From: Lamellibrachia satsuma
Lineage: Eukaryota; Annelida; Polychaeta; Sabellida; Siboglinidae
Length of the DNA: 64,000 nt
Direction of reading: 5' to 3'
Assembly (NCBI GenBank): GCA_033239005.1
Contig: BSQZ01000101.1
Span: forward strand, 432,001 to 496,000
Positions 36,469 through 49,513 of this stretch are shown piece after piece. The notes beneath the pieces were generated by a model. The model was not told the origin of the DNA. It did not search any database and saw only the letters and a list, made by a program, of their open reading frames with translations. The translations under genes and the position numbers were made by a program. Position 1 is the stretch's first letter; each line of letters opens with the position of its first letter.

Positions 36469-36607
36469 TGTGCGCATCAGGGCGTATAACCCCGAAAGTG
36501 TCATGCGACACATTTGTACATCTTCGAAAACGGTCGCCAGATGTCTCTTCTCCTTCTTCGCTCCTATAATCAATGACACTTTCGGGGTTTATTATACTGA
36601 TGCACAC
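36469..36607. repeat. Imperfect inverted repeat (~35-bp arms)
   Basis: The left arm TGCGCATCAGGGCGTATAAC + CCCGAAAGTGTCAT is mirrored by ATGACACTTTCGGGGTTTAT + TATACTGATGCACA about 70 bp away. It may be a small foldback or MITE-like element. Confidence 0.7.
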
Positions 36608-36609
36608 AT

Positions 36610-37575
36610 TGATTACCTTAAAAAAACTGCATTGTCAAGCTTAAACGGTTATTTTCTCAGTCTAGCTCTTATGGCCTTTCCTTCGGGATTATTGCATTGA
36701 CGTGCCATTTTTTTATAAATGCGTTTTTATATTTCCCTCTCAATATCTATAAATCTTCCAATCAACTGTCATCAACATACCACTGACGATACATATTGAG
36801 GTTCTGTCAGCAGAACAATACACTAAGTGGATTTGTCGACAAAACACCATTGTAAAACACCAGGTGGCACTGCCAAGATCGCTGATGAAACACCAGATTG
36901 TGCTATCAATAACTATATAATGACAAGGCACCAACTAAGGAAATAGCTGATATCTAATAGATAAAATTAAGCCAAATAACTAAATGCCAAATGTTGTCCT
37001 TGTTTATGTATAACTGTCGTGATTACAATATTCACACAATTTCAGATATTATGACAGATATATTAATCTATGCCTTGGTACTTGGTGCTGCCAGTCATGA
37101 TGTTGGTGGCTTCTTAGAATCTAATTGTAGAAATGCAGGCATAATGCTGGCATTAATAGTAGCGTCAAGCCGTTTTACGTCACTTCGAAAAACCACAGAA
37201 AAGAGGCAAGACATTGCGAACAACTGTACGTAATAAAGCGGTAGGGAAATTCGATTGTTCGTAGCAGGTGACGCTAATAGTAATACGCACAAATAATGAT
37301 CACACATTTTCTCAGCGAACATCCTGTAGCGATCGCTCGAAAGAGAAGCCACACTGGTTATCATATTCTGCATATATCATCCACGAGAGGCGCCAGTGTT
37401 CAAACGAATCCGGTGGCTAAATATGAACGGTATATGATAGTTCCAGCACGAAGACATTTAATGTTAACGGGAACACTCATCAGAGCTTTATATAGCAGGG
37501 AGAAGGTCTGAAATTACACGTCATCACTTTCATCTAACTTCGTGCATAGGTGTTTGATAGGATCCCTAATTTGTA
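36610..37575. other. No recognisable gene
   Basis: AT-rich, with only short ORFs. Confidence 0.45.
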
Positions 37576-37579
37576 TCTG

Positions 37580-39210
37580 AATATTGCGTCATCGCTCACG
37601 TTGCCTTTTCATGCTGCGTCACCGACTGCCGGGTGACATTTTGCGAGAGACAGCTACTAGCCACCACGGCGACTCGGTCGCTGGAGTGCGTCCTGCTCGG
37701 TGACTCCGTACGATCTATGACACATACTCGCCAAAACAGCCTCGCCTCAAATTACGCTGCGTTCATTCAAGGGGGTCGTAAATCGTCAAAGATGTTACCC
37801 AAGCGCGCCGCGAAGCATTAATTTGCAGTACATTAGGATGCGAGGCGTGTTCGTGCATTTTTGCTGTTTAATTATGCAAGTATACAATATCGGTTGGGAC
37901 ATACGATTTAACTTTTTAGGTCTTATTAAGATTTTTCAAAGTTAAAAACATCGGGTTGGCTTATGCCACGGGAAGTGATGTTTTCAATTTGACACAGTAC
38001 CAATGGAACTCGCGTATGTAAATGTGAGGTGCCTAGAGGAAGGAGAGACAGAAGAGACTATGGCGAAAACTACATGTAATGATTATTCGGTTGTGGTGAG
38101 AGTTCATAAAGATATGTCAGTCGAGAAGGCCACATATATGTAAGAAAGTATCTTAAAAAATTCTTTATTTGCTCATTTTTGGTGAGGAGTGGAAATTTGT
38201 CAGGCAGGAATAATTGAGGAACATGCTATATGCAAACGACAAGACAGTGGTGACAGATTGCAACAATTCCAGACACAGTTAAACTAGACACAATTAAATC
38301 ATCGCTCACGTCGCCTTCTCATGCTGCTTCACCGACCGCCGAGTGACACTTTGCAAGATACAGCTACAAGCCACCACGGTGACTTGGTCGTTGGAGCGCG
38401 TCCTCTAGGGCGACCCCAGGCGATCTGTGACACACATTCGCCACAATGGTTTCGCCTCAAGTCACCCCGCGGCCATACATATCGCAGGGAGCCAGGTTCT
38501 TTCAAGGGGTCGTAAATTGTTAAAGATGTTAACCAAGTGCGTCGAGCAGCATTAACTTGCTGTACATTAAGATGCGTGACGTGCTCGTCATGTTGTACAT
38601 TGTTGGTGTTTAAAATTGCATGTGTGCAATAGCGGTTTGGATTTAAAAGTTTAAATGTTATTGATATTATTCACAGATAGCAAATAATACATTTACATCA
38701 ACCTGAACGAAACTTGATAAGAGAGACGTACATCATTAAGCACGAGTGATAAGACAATAATGTTGACATCCATATATTCAGTCTTGAGACAGGTTACGTA
38801 AGTCATAATTGTCACGACGTGTTTTAATTGCTGCAGTAGAAGCATGACATTGCATGCTTCATATATTAGTATGCCCTGTGATCGGAACTGACGTTTCGAA
38901 CATGACAATGTACCAAGCGAACTCGTATTTGTAAATTTGCGGTGAATAAATGTAGGAGAGACAGAACACAGTACAGCGGAAACAACTTATAATGATGATC
39001 TAGTTGCGGTGAGAGATCAGGGAGAGATGTCTGACAAGTGGGACTCGGATCAGGGGAACATGATCAGTAGAACGTTGTCAGACAGATATAGTTGAGGAAC
39101 TTACGGTAGGCGAACAGTAGCGGCTTATGAAGGAATTACAGAAGTCGTTGCAAGAACGGCATAATATCTTCATACATAATATGTTCAGACATAATTAAAC
39201 TAGAGACAAC
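37580..39210. repeat. ~0.7-0.9-kb tandem duplication
   Basis: The first unit runs from about 37,580 (GCGTCATCGCTCACGTTGCC) to about 38,290. The second starts at about 38,298 (AAATCATCGCTCACGTCGCC) and continues to 39,210. Matching blocks recur in order, e.g. AGCTACTAGCCACCACGGCG against AGCTACAAGCCACCACGGTG, and GGGGTCGTAAATCGTCAAAG against GGGGTCGTAAATTGTTAAAG. Part of the unit is related to the blocks at 31.0 and 40.2 kb. Confidence 0.8.
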
Positions 39211-39230
39211 CACATTTACGTGGATAAGGA

Positions 39231-39477
<247 letters not shown>

Positions 39478-39803
39478 TCTTTCAGTTGATTATTCCTGAT
39501 GATTGTATTGATTACATGATTATGATTATAATGATTCCATTGTTTCTGACCTATATATTCGTCTTCCATTTAATGATTTGTGGGGCGGGGACACATCACG
39601 ATTTCCCCGTCCTCTCGACGAGTTGTTTCCAATTCTTCCGGTCTTGATTTTGTATCTTTATTTTCGTTACGCTCTGTTCGGTTTCACGTGCGCTGAATAT
39701 GTCCATCGTAGCCTGCTTTCCTTGTCTTGTGTTTCTCCTCCAATCTCTTCACCTAAATCCATCTTAGTCCTGTCATCTCGTGTTCATCTGCACATTCTCC
39801 CAT

Positions 39804-39920
<117 letters not shown>

Positions 39921-39927
39921 ATATTAC

Positions 39928-40265
39928 AGAAATGTAGAGGTATCAGGAGAGGGAGTGATTGGGTCGGGCGGTAAATATTTATGTTTCTACTTGCGCTTGG
40001 ATTTATACTGGGTCGCAATTAAATGGTGTAGTTTCGTAAGATTTCTGTGGAGAACATTTAACAGGGTCGGTTTTTGTAAACGGAAGCCTTATTCTGCCAC
40101 ACCTTAGCATATGCGGTGATGACGTATTTCCATGCGCGTTTCTCGATGTATTCACATAATGGGACAGACGGTGACCTGATCGCTGTAGCGTGTCCTTTAG
40201 GCCAACTACATGCGACATGTGACACAGTTTCGACTCAAGTCACGCTGCCTGAACTCAACGTCAAG
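39928..40265 (+). repeat. Duplicated ~336-bp block, copy B, upstream of the lectin gene
   Basis: Partner of 30,716-31,051. It ends 120 bp before the lectin start codon, so it may include promoter or 5' UTR sequence of that gene. No clear TATA box was found in the last 120 bp. Confidence 0.85.
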
Positions 40266-40385
40266 AGACAACAACCTGTAAGCCCGATGACAAGTCGACC
40301 ACAGCTCTTGTCGAGCAGTTAGTGTATCTATTGGCTGCCATCGTTTTACAGAGTTTTGTCCTCATCAGTACGAGTATCCGCAGCC

Positions 40386-40821
40386 ATGTTTAAAGGAGTA
40401 TTTTATCTGGCGGTGTTGGCAGTTGCGTTGGTGCTGTATTCGGACATGGCCGAGTCACTGTGCATAATTTACTGCCAAGACTACGACGAGCCGGATCTGT
40501 TGGCCGTCGGTTTACGCAACCAGGAAGTAGTCGAAACATTTCAGAAAAAGCAAAGCAAATTACGCAAACTAAACTCAAAGGAAAAGCAAAAGGAGAAAAT
40601 AGTCGAGCAACTGGATGGTCAGTTAGAACGTAACCAGAAAGTAGTCGAACGGTTTCAGCGAGAGGTAAGCTCAACGGAAGACCGCAACCAGCAAGTAGCC
40701 GAACACCCTAAGCACGAAGCTAACACACTAAGTTCAACAGAAGAACGAAATCATGAAGCAGTCCGACGGTTGCAAGACGACGTCACAGAACAGAAGGGAA
40801 AATTGTCGAGACTGGAGAAAA
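40386..40821 (+). CDS. Secreted coiled-coil/fibrinogen-related lectin, exon 1
   Basis: This is the start of a four-exon gene (total 1,185 coding bp, 394 residues). ATG at 40,386 is chosen because it opens directly on a signal peptide (MFKGVFYLAVLAVALVLYSD, predicted cleavage near residue 24); an in-frame ATG at 40,356 would bury it. Residues ~40-145 form a charged coiled coil with repeated RNQxVVExFQ-type segments, expected to drive oligomerisation as in collagen- or coil-stalked lectins. The exon ends GAAAA|GTAAGT with one base of a split codon. The product should be an extracellular recognition protein. Confidence 0.8.
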
Positions 40822-41188
40822 GTAAGTATTTCAGAATCGTAAACGTATCCATAACTCCTACCATGCACTAAATATAAACGACCGAATTTTGACAAGTGAA
40901 ACTGTTTTGTTTCAGCATTTGATCTAGTGAAGTGTTGGCGAATTAAATGATTAGGCAGGGAGGGGGAATATGTTGACATTAAATAATAACTAGTATGTTT
41001 TGGTGGAACATGACAAAAGACGCCTGCTGCACATAAAAGCTTTTTGATCCGCTTCAAATTCACATTCCAACTCTGTAAACGAAGTTCCTCTGAAGTCCAC
41101 GTATAGTGTTGTTGTAAGGAAATGAATATAATGTCACCATTAATACGAATATATTCTTGAAAGCTACATAAAGACAGAAAGGATGGAC

Positions 41189-41192
<4 letters not shown>

Positions 41193-41273
<81 letters not shown>
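41193..41273. repeat. (TA)n microsatellite in intron 1
   Basis: About 80 bp of pure TA. Confidence 0.98.
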
Positions 41274-41275
<2 letters not shown>

Positions 41276-41513
41276 AGAGAACAACATTCAACTTCGGGGC
41301 AGTGCAATTTGATTATATTAAGAGGTCTATTCACTTAAGCGGCGCATTTAATATAGCGAGAATAGGGAGTGATTCCGTCTCTACAAACATATTTGATTCT
41401 ATTGACAGGCTGAGTATGTATCCGTGATTCTGCTAAGCGGAATCCACTGTAATGCAACACTGCTTAGTATTATTTTGTATTATGCGTTCACTTTGAAATG
41501 TCTTTTATCACAG

Positions 41514-41592
41514 ATCTTCTACTCGGTGTCTCCAGAACTCGTGCCGTTGGAAGCTGCAAACAGATCTTGGACGGTGCATCAGACGCGGCTAA
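41514..41592 (+). CDS. Fibrinogen-related lectin, exon 2
   Basis: Acceptor CTTTTATCACAG; two bases complete the codon split after exon 1. It encodes LLLGVSRTRAVGSCKQILDG, continuing ASDAA, where SCKQIL begins the fibrinogen-related domain. The donor is GCTAA|GTGCGT. Alternatives five or nine bases downstream exist, but only this one joins exon 3 in phase with its 41,907 acceptor. Intron 1 is 692 bp. Confidence 0.65.
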
Positions 41593-41906
41593 GTGCGTAT
41601 GTCGCTAATAATCACCGTCTGTGTGTAATTGTGTTGTTGTCGTCGCCGTCGTCGCGTCGTCGTCGTTGTTGTTGAGCGGAATTTCATTGGATCTGTGTAA
41701 GGTTGTATTGTAAACAATACACCCGAGTGTAAAGTGTCTCCAGTGTAAAGTGTCTCCAGTGTAAAGTGTATGTAGTGCGGTTTAAACAACGAAAGTAACT
41801 ATTGTTTATAGGAGATCGTATAACTGTCATTATAGTTTCGTCATTATTATTAATAGATGCTGGTGTCATACTAATTGTATTATCCAGTTAATGATACTGA
41901 CTACAG

Positions 41907-42141
41907 CGGCGCTTACTGGATATGCGTGTCGCCCAACTGCGCAGATGCCCGGGAGGTGTTCTGTGACATGAACAGTGGGGGGTGGACACTGATTGGTCAG
42001 CTTGGTGGCGTAAATGACAACATCTACGACAAATGGCTGGTGACAAACGTAAACACCGGACTGCTACAATGTTCTAAGATTGAAAACGGGACATTCGGCT
42101 GTATCGATGCAGTCGACTTGGCCGTCAATTGTGCGCACGAG
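41907..42141 (+). CDS. Fibrinogen-related lectin, exon 3
   Basis: Encodes GAYWICVSPNCADAREVFCD and MNSGGWTLIGQLGG, the N-terminal half of a fibrinogen-related (GGW) domain, then WLVTNVNTGLLQCSKIENG and DLAVNCAHE. The start uses acceptor GACTACAG (41,906), giving a codon joined from exon 2 as 2+1. An alternative acceptor, TTATCCAG (41,887), would need another donor. The end is CACGAG|GTAAGT, phase 0. Cys residues at the domain start are the expected disulphide partners. Confidence 0.75.
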
Positions 42142-42289
42142 GTAAGTCGTTTCATGTAGTCAACCAAGATAACAAATCTAATTGGGTTTACAGCTGACAG
42201 TGTAAGGTGTTTTATCTGAGGGCCGCCAAGTTAAAGCGATTTGCCACCAAAATAATATTTGCAATGCAATGATACAGTGAGGCAGGCTG

Positions 42290-42425
42290 TTAGTAGAGGC
42301 GGAGTGGTGCAGTGGTTAGAACATCGGACCCTCGATCGAGAGGGCAGCACAGATTCGAATGGTCTTACTGCTGATTAGAATCTTGGGCAATTTGTTTCAC
42401 TCCACATTGCCTCAGTTCACACAAC
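42290..42425 (+). mobile_element. tRNA-derived SINE in intron 3
   Basis: TGGTGCAGTGG (42,305) fits the RNA polymerase III A box, and AGATTCGAATGG (42,351) is a slightly damaged B box at the right distance. A tRNA-unrelated body with TTTGTTTCACTCCACATTGC follows. It is related to the copy at 56.22-56.39 kb (minus). Confidence 0.7.
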
Positions 42426-42647
42426 CGTCTTTCTAATTAAGTGTCTGGCTATAAACAGTGAATGACATTCTTGATGCTTTATGCATTAATTACAGGTTTT
42501 CCAGGGTGACAAATGTCAAGATTCATACGATAGTTATTTAATGAATGTTTACATAACTAAGTGGATTGATAACTTAGTTCCTACTGATGGTTTGGTCGTT
42601 GTAAGTGAATCTCTCCTGGGTGTTCCGTCTAGCAATATTGCGCGTGA

Positions 42648-43104
42648 TTAATGTAGCCGTCTACTCAAACGAATTGTAGACTTGAAAAAACTATTTCGCA
42701 TGCCTGCGTCTTATGTCATTGAATTTAATATCCCTACTTAATCTGACTGCCTGGTCTTAATGATATCAAAAACTGGTGTGGAGCCTGAGCTAGTTTCTGA
42801 ACATATCAATCATAACCGAAAACATGTATGAGTGAAAAAATGGCAATCCATTTATTTAATACAGTAATCATAGGCATGGAATGCCGAAGAGCCCCTACAT
42901 AGGAGTGACAATCACAATTGGTTACAAGTGCCATAGTTGGGGCGTAATTACCAAGTTGATTAGCCACACACATACATGTACAAACAGAAAGGCTGGGGTA
43001 CTCAATCCCCCACCTCCCACGGTACGAGGGAGACCACCCCACCCCAGGCGTAATGTAGCAGTCTACTCAAACGAATTGTAGCCTTGAAAAAAACTATTTC
43101 ACGC
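42648..43104. repeat. Pair of ~54-bp direct repeats enclosing 350 bp
   Basis: TAATGTAGCCGTCTACTCAA + ACGAATTGTAG... (42,652) recurs as TAATGTAGCAGTCTACTCAA (43,051). The enclosed part has a C-rich segment (CCCCCACCTCCCACGGTACG). The repeat lies at the 3' end of the LINE that follows. Confidence 0.8.
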
Positions 43105-43109
43105 CTTTA

Positions 43110-46100
43110 GTTTGCCAGATAGTTTTTGATACGTGGCGAAAAAGTGCAAGAATAGAATAGAGTAGAAACATTTTTAATTTTGACTAATATCAAATAAAAC
43201 AATATCCATACATGTACATATAGAATGATATAAGAATATAGACAATGGAGACTCTCACTAAGACATAGCATATGTTGCTAGCGTGAGAGCCACCTTACGT
43301 TTAATGTAGAACAAATTAAAATTTAGCTAATTAGCTCGCCTGCCTAAGCAGAATGTAAGAAGATAATATAATGATAATACAGACGTGGCGCAGCAGCAAT
43401 GCAACACTTGTCAAGTGAAAACATACGCCTATACATTCATGTGTACTAAAAAATTCATACAGATAGAATAACATTGAAAAACATAATGCTAGGTATTTTT
43501 GATGTAGTTTCATGATTTGTTTTATGCATTTTGGAGGGTCACGCTTTTGGAAATGTTTAATCCTGGTTTTGTAATTTGCATACAAAATAATTTGGAATAT
43601 GGCAATATGTTTCGTATTTGTTTAAATAGTTTTGTTTTGCCTAAATGAAGAACACATGCAGACTATGTGTGCGACATTTATCTTTAATTATATTTGGAGT
43701 GTCGTATAGGATATACACAAAATCTAGCCGAATGCCCCTATTTGTATATTTATAATTAGTTCTTGAAATTACAAAAACATTTTCTGCGCCTTGTATAATG
43801 GCTATGAATGTCAGAATGATAGATAAAGGAAATGGCCTGACAATATTCTGGCAAGTTGTTGTTTACATACTTATAGAAACATTTTAAATGCTGCATTTTG
43901 TAAATGTCGTCTATTTAAACAAAAATTAGTTCTTTAAAAATAGGTTCAGTATTGGCGTTGTACTTATTTCGAGTGATTGCTCTTATAGCTTTTTTAATTT
44001 TGTAAATCCGATCAAACTGGTAACCCCAAGCTGATATAGCATAATTTATATGTGACAAAATAAGAGACTCGTATATAGCTAACATTATATTTTGCGGTAG
44101 TATGTTTTTTATTTATTCATAATACCGATAGATTTTGATAATTTATTTGCTAATTTATTGATGTAGCTCTTCCAATTCAAGTATTTATCAATTGTGATGC
44201 CAAGAAAGTTGAACTCTTCTACGCATTCCAATTCTGATCCATCAATATGCAAAGTTGGCAGTCGTATCTTTTTATGCGGTGTACAGAAGATCATGAACTT
44301 AGATTTATTTTCATTTAACGATAACTGATTCGCCTTTAACCATGTGCATATCTTGGACAATTTATAATTTATTATTTCATTAATGTTGTTTGTTTGAATC
44401 TTGAAGATTGAAGTAAATGTTTATTGGGGAATCTCCTTTATCCAGGGTCTGCAGTGTCCTGTAAGTTAGTTCAAGAGCAGCAAGTTCAGTGCTGTTTCCT
44501 GCAGCCGTATTGGCTGCTATAATATAGTTGATTAGAATGAAAGTGGTCATGAAGTTGATTAAAAATAATGCGTTAATTTTTGTTTAGATGGCAGATAAGA
44601 TTGATATGGTTCTGTAATTGTTGAGAATGATACTGTCATCTTTTTTATAAAGTGGTATAACTTTTGCAAGTTTTAATTTATCTGGAAATATGCCAGTCGC
44701 TAACATTTGATTAATTACTAAAGTATTTGGTTTGTATATATCCGCCTTTATTGTTTTCAAACGCTTAACTGAAATATCATAAATACTGCAACTTAGTTTA
44801 GGCTTTAGCATATCAATTGTTTTAAAGACAGTTTCTTCGTCAACTGGTTTAAATTGAAAGGCATGACTACTTGGCTTTTTTAGATAATTGTTGTAGGTAA
44901 TAGTTACCCTTTTTTGTTTTGCTAATTTAAAACCCATGCTAGTGAAGAAGTCGTTAATTTTTTTGCAATAATATGTTTGTCAGATACCGTAAATCCATCA
45001 ATATTAAAAGATTAGGGTAATTGTTTTCGCTGACTGGTTTTGTCAATAATCTCTTTGATTGTTGACCATGTTTTCTTTATGTTATTTCTATATTTTTCAA
45101 AATTGGATTGATAAAAAAATTTCTTCGCAAGGTTAGTGCTTTCTTAAGTATAGTGGTGTAGTTGCGTAGGTTGGTTTTAAGACTGTCGTACAGTATTGAT
45201 TCAATTGGCATTTGTTTAAGTCGCTTGTACATTTGTTTAAGTCGCTTGTACATTTGATCTCAAATAGAGATCGATCTCTCTATAGTGCTAGTAATCCAGT
45301 TTGACTTTTTATGTCTATGTTTGTTATATATTTTTATTTTTGTAGGTAAATATGCATTTTTACACCGTTGGATAACATTATCTAGAATGTTATAATTGTC
45401 ATTAGGATCGTATATTCGATCAATGTTTAATTTCAGAATTATGTTGAATGAAACGATAGCCCTTTTGAAATTGATAATTAAATCATGTGAATTTGATTTG
45501 ATAAATTTAGGCACATATTTATGAATATGTATGAGGTCAAGGATGATGAAATATGGCTGGTGATCAGACATACAGTTTGTTAAGATACCCGTTGAATAGT
45601 TGTCCGGATGTCCTGAAAGTTTGCATAGCAAATTATCCAGAAGAGTACAGATTCGTGCAAAAAATCTAGTTGATAGCGTGATTACTGGATAGAAACCTTG
45701 TGCAAGAACACTATCTAAATATTCACGGAGTAATGTTTTTTGTTAATTTTTAGTAAGTTTATATTATAGTCACCGGCAATAACTACATCACATTTGGACT
45801 TTTTTGAAATTATTTCAAAATAATACTGAATTCATCTATAAAAGTGCGGTAATTTTCGTTTATATTTCTGGGTGGTCGGTAAACATTTCCTAGTACAACT
45901 TTTATCTGGGATTTGTTTCCAGATACTTCAGTAAATTGACTTTATATTTCAAAGTATTTATGCAGAGATAATAATGTATAGTTATATTTGTCAGGTATAT
46001 AGCAAGACCTCCGTCCGTCATGTAGATTTTGCCTTGTGAAATCAAACAGTAACCATCTAATCTTAGCAAGGATGTATCAGAATGATCGGACAACCATGTT

Positions 46101-46470
46101 TCCTGGAGACATATAGCACCAAAGAAACAGTGATTATATTTTAACTTTTCCACAAGTATTTTGATTTCGTCAATTTTTGCATTGAAACTTTGACAATTAA
46201 GACTTAAAATTGTGTTGCGTTTCGTTTTGAGTAGATCAATTAATTCGTTATCATAAATATATGAAGAGTGTTTGAATGTCATCGGTTCTCCGTCCAAGGA
46301 ATCACTGTTTTCATTGGTTAACACATGATTGAGAAAATTTGCTCGTAAATCTCCAAAATTGCTCAGGAAACGATCGTCGTTCGACATTTTCGGCATATTA
46401 TTTTTAAACATGTAATGCTGTAACATTAACCTATAGCACGTTGTTGTATTTGTAACTTTGCTTTTCATAC
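43110..46470 (-). pseudogene. Nimb/Jockey-like LINE in intron 3, antisense, RT core lost
   Basis: Leftward from about 46,470: N-terminal region; endonuclease (ILSLNCQSFNAKIDEIKILV, AICLQETWLSD, then CMSDHQPYF at 45,560); linker (about 45,500-45,260); RT entry (44,937-44,584: LKLAKVIPLYKKDD, NNYRTISILS); and RT thumb (44,360-44,109: WLKANQLSLNENKSKFM, FNFLGITIDKYLNWKSYIN), with a tail to about 43,600. Between 44,361 and 44,583, unrelated DNA replaces the RT palm, including the YADD box. Many frameshifts. Same family as the fragments at 1-180 and 24.9 kb. Confidence 0.82.
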
Positions 46471-46682
46471 ATAATATTTTGTTTTACATTCATTTGAAAG
46501 AACACAAGTAAATAATTTAATTATATGACGTATGTCGAATATACAGTGTCACATATAAATATACAGTGTCAAATATAAATTAAACATATTTTTCGTAGTA
46601 TGGATTACAATGCACAATACAGTAATTTTCAACATATCGTAAAGCAATGGCTACAATTCACATTTCTTGTGTTCATATTCAG

Positions 46683-47117
46683 ATCCGCCTGAGCAGCGGA
46701 GAGAGTGACACTGGTATGGGTCAGTTCTGGGTGGAGTGGGACTTGCCGGCAGACAGGGACGTGGCCACCTTCTGGAGGCACTCTGTGGGCGCGAGTGTTG
46801 TACGATCTGCGACGGACCACGATGTCGAAGTAAGAAGCTCGTTTGCTCCCAAACGTACTTGCTGCCAGAACAAATACGGAATCGGGCCTGTCATCAGCTG
46901 GGGTGGAGGGTACCCAACCACCATTTGTTACGGCGCAGGAAACAATGATTTGTGCATGAATGTCGATGTGATATCTCCTGGGGCATCCGGGGATGGTTTT
47001 GATAAAGATTTTCCTTTGTTTGATGCTCCGACTAGTAACAGCGATTGGCCTAATAGATACGACAAAGGCAGACCTTCTAAAGGCGGACCACCGTTTCTGT
47101 CTGTGTGGCTGCGCTAA
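46683..47117 (+). CDS. Fibrinogen-related lectin, exon 4 (terminal)
   Basis: The acceptor is TGTTCATATTCAG; phase 0 matches exon 3. It encodes IRLSSGESDTGMGQFWVEWD, FWRHSVGAS, CCQNKYGIGPVISWGGGYP, DLCMNVDVISPGASGDGFDK and a final LSVWLR before TAA. The HSVG, NKYGI, C-M-x-V-x-V-x-x-PG and xVWLR signature is, to my recollection, typical of a FReD-related family seen in lancelets, cnidarians and molluscs with few characterised members. Ligand and calcium sites of vertebrate ficolins are not evident. The 3' part is duplicated at 31.2 kb. Confidence 0.82.
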   Translation: MRLSSGESDTGMGQFWVEWDLPADRDVATFWRHSVGASVVRSATDHDVEVRSSFAPKRTCCQNKYGIGPVISWGGGYPTTICYGAGNNDLCMNVDVISPGASGDGFDKDFPLFDAPTSNSDWPNRYDKGRPSKGGPPFLSVWLR

Positions 47118-48152
47118 AAATACAATGTTGCACACGTTGAGGGATGCGACAATCTTTCTTTTTCAAAATATTTGAAGAACAAACTGAAGACAAGATTTCT
47201 TTCAGTGCACACTCCTACTAATGTTGTGTAGGACCTTATGTTTGTAATGTGATATTCATGAAATGAAAGGTCTTAGCATCAAATCACAAACATCTCAAAA
47301 TGTATGAACTCAGAAGCTGCGATGTATACCTATCCTGCAAATTTCGTTATATTAAATGTTGTCGATCGAAGCACATTAAGTAATACTAATGTCTTAGTAA
47401 CTAGACGTTTGTTAGCAACCCACGTAATGGACTAGGTGTACTAATGTGATGTGAACGTCTGCAGTCTCACAGAAGTAAGCATGTCGGCCGATTATATTGC
47501 GAATCAATGCATATTGAGGAGGAAAACTTGAGGCGGTAGCAATTTGAGGCGCAGAGCAAATCCGATTGCTACTTTTGTGAAATGACGCCTATACAGGGTA
47601 TTGGAAGAAATCCCCTGAACTAGGGTGTTCCATTCAATCCAAACATCGATGTATCGTAACAATTGATGTAACAATGCAGCCAATCGACACTACATCATAT
47701 TATCGCTAGTTCCATGAACCATCAATTGGGGAAACCAGCATGGCAATTATTTGACTGTAACGCTGTTCGTAAACAAACATTGTTCTCATTGACTTGGTAA
47801 TGTTGCTTATATATGGAGAAAGCATATAACATGTACGTCAAAAGGGTGACAATCGCAGTGCCATCACAGTGATATCGCAATATTCATGAAACTGTCGCAA
47901 TAGTATTGTAATAGCGGTGATACTATCACAGCAGTAAATGTCTCTAGTTGTCGCCCCCGACCCCCTCCCCCACCAGAACCTCTGCGAATCAGCCAACACA
48001 CTGTGCTTAATACATTTGCAGAATATGCTGACACATATAATATAGCAGTGGTCACCTATTTTATTATGAATAGATGCAAGATAATAATATTATTTTGCAT
48101 TTATTCATAATAAATATTATAAACACAATTTTCGATTATCTGCTTCGTAAAT

Positions 48153-48227
<75 letters not shown>

Positions 48228-49076
48228 ATTGTGGACAACTATCTGTTTGGGTGTAGCGTGTTAAAAAAGTCCATTTGTATTCTTAAAACTCCTGAACCGA
48301 TTTCGCCCATCGCAAATCCTGTACGTTTGTGACCAATTATGTTGTGTGTGAAAAGTCTATGTGACATCCGCAGTCGATTTATGTAAAAAAATGCACATTT
48401 TTGTACAAATCATCAAAATAATTGACTTTAGTCCTTAGACTTGGTATGACCTGAAATAGTGGATACCCAAAATGTTAAACACAACACGGTTCAGTGCCGA
48501 TCATTGGCGTGATTTCCATCCTCTCGCCGATCACATGACAAAGTTACAAAATGTCACCACATTTTCACTTCAGTTAATGTTTGATCAAACAGTAAGTAAT
48601 GTATTACCTTCTTTGACGATTTCATCAAAAATACATACAACAGCTGCACAAACGAGCTAGCATGTTGCAGTGGGTATTAGGTACGTATCGTTTTCGGCAA
48701 AAATTAATTTGAAATGAGACTAGCATAAAAATCTAATTGTGGAGGACACTTTAATATCTTGTTCACATCGAGCTTGATGCGAGTTATTTCAATTGTTGAA
48801 CAGTTGTTAAACATCGAAGTACCAGCCAGATAGGCAACAATCCCATTGGTGCCACAGTCGGTAATCCTGACATTTCAATTACGCAATCTTCGCTATTCTA
48901 AATAAGATAATTATTAGCATCAGTAGTCGTCTTCTGAACGTGTCAAGTGGTGGTAATTTGGTGTTAATAAATATTAATTTTCCAGGGGTCATTTGCAAAC
49001 GTGCAAGGTTTTCAGTATCACTAATCACGTTCAACGGGTAAGGTCGCAAGCCTCAGCGACAATGTCTCTAGCCTAG
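46896..49076 (+). repeat. Segmental duplication, copy B
   Basis: Colinear with 31,219-33,000. It includes the end of the lectin exon and most of the DNA between the lectin and TEP genes. An insertion with (TA)n is present only here. Confidence 0.88.
47953..48360. mobile_element. ~400-bp insertion specific to copy B
   Basis: Copy A reads straight from CTAGTTGT to GACATCCGC (32,297), whereas copy B has about 400 bp between these words, starting CGCCCCCGACCCCCTCCCCC and including (TA)n at 48,157-48,224. No terminal inverted repeats are recognised. Confidence 0.7.
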
Positions 49077-49194
49077 CTTGATAGCAAGACATCAAGCTAT
49101 TGGATTTTAGTAAGAAAAAGTGCACGCTGACTGATCCCCAATACATCAATCAAAACCATACTCACATCTTGAAGGAAGATTCAAAACAAGATAC

Positions 49195-49445
49195 TGCACA
49201 TAGTTCTATGTGTACAAATTATGTACACAATTATGTGTACACGTTATGTACACAGTTTTGTGTACATGCATTATGCACAATTCCATGTGTGCCTGTTTTG
49301 TACACTATTCTGTGTATATATGTTATGTACAAAGTTCCGTGCAAATGTTCTGAGCACAGTTCCATGTGTACAAATTATTTACACAGTTCCATGTACATAT
49401 TCTGCACAAAGGTCCATTTGTACACGTTCTGTACACAATTCCATG
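49195..49445. repeat. TGTACA-rich degenerate minisatellite
   Basis: About ten diverged ~25-bp units with GTACA, CAGTTCCATGTG and TGTACAAATTATG words, rich in the TGTACA palindrome. The plus-strand ORF 49,100-49,660 is a shadow. Confidence 0.85.
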
Positions 49446-49513
49446 GTCTGCAAGTCTCTGCTTCAGTGGCCAAACTGCGTGTCCAGCAGATCCGAATATT
49501 CAAGGAACGTCGT

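Noticed and set aside
42290..42380. Functional tRNA gene
   Set aside because: A and B boxes are damaged, no cloverleaf with proper acceptor stem was found, and a SINE body follows.
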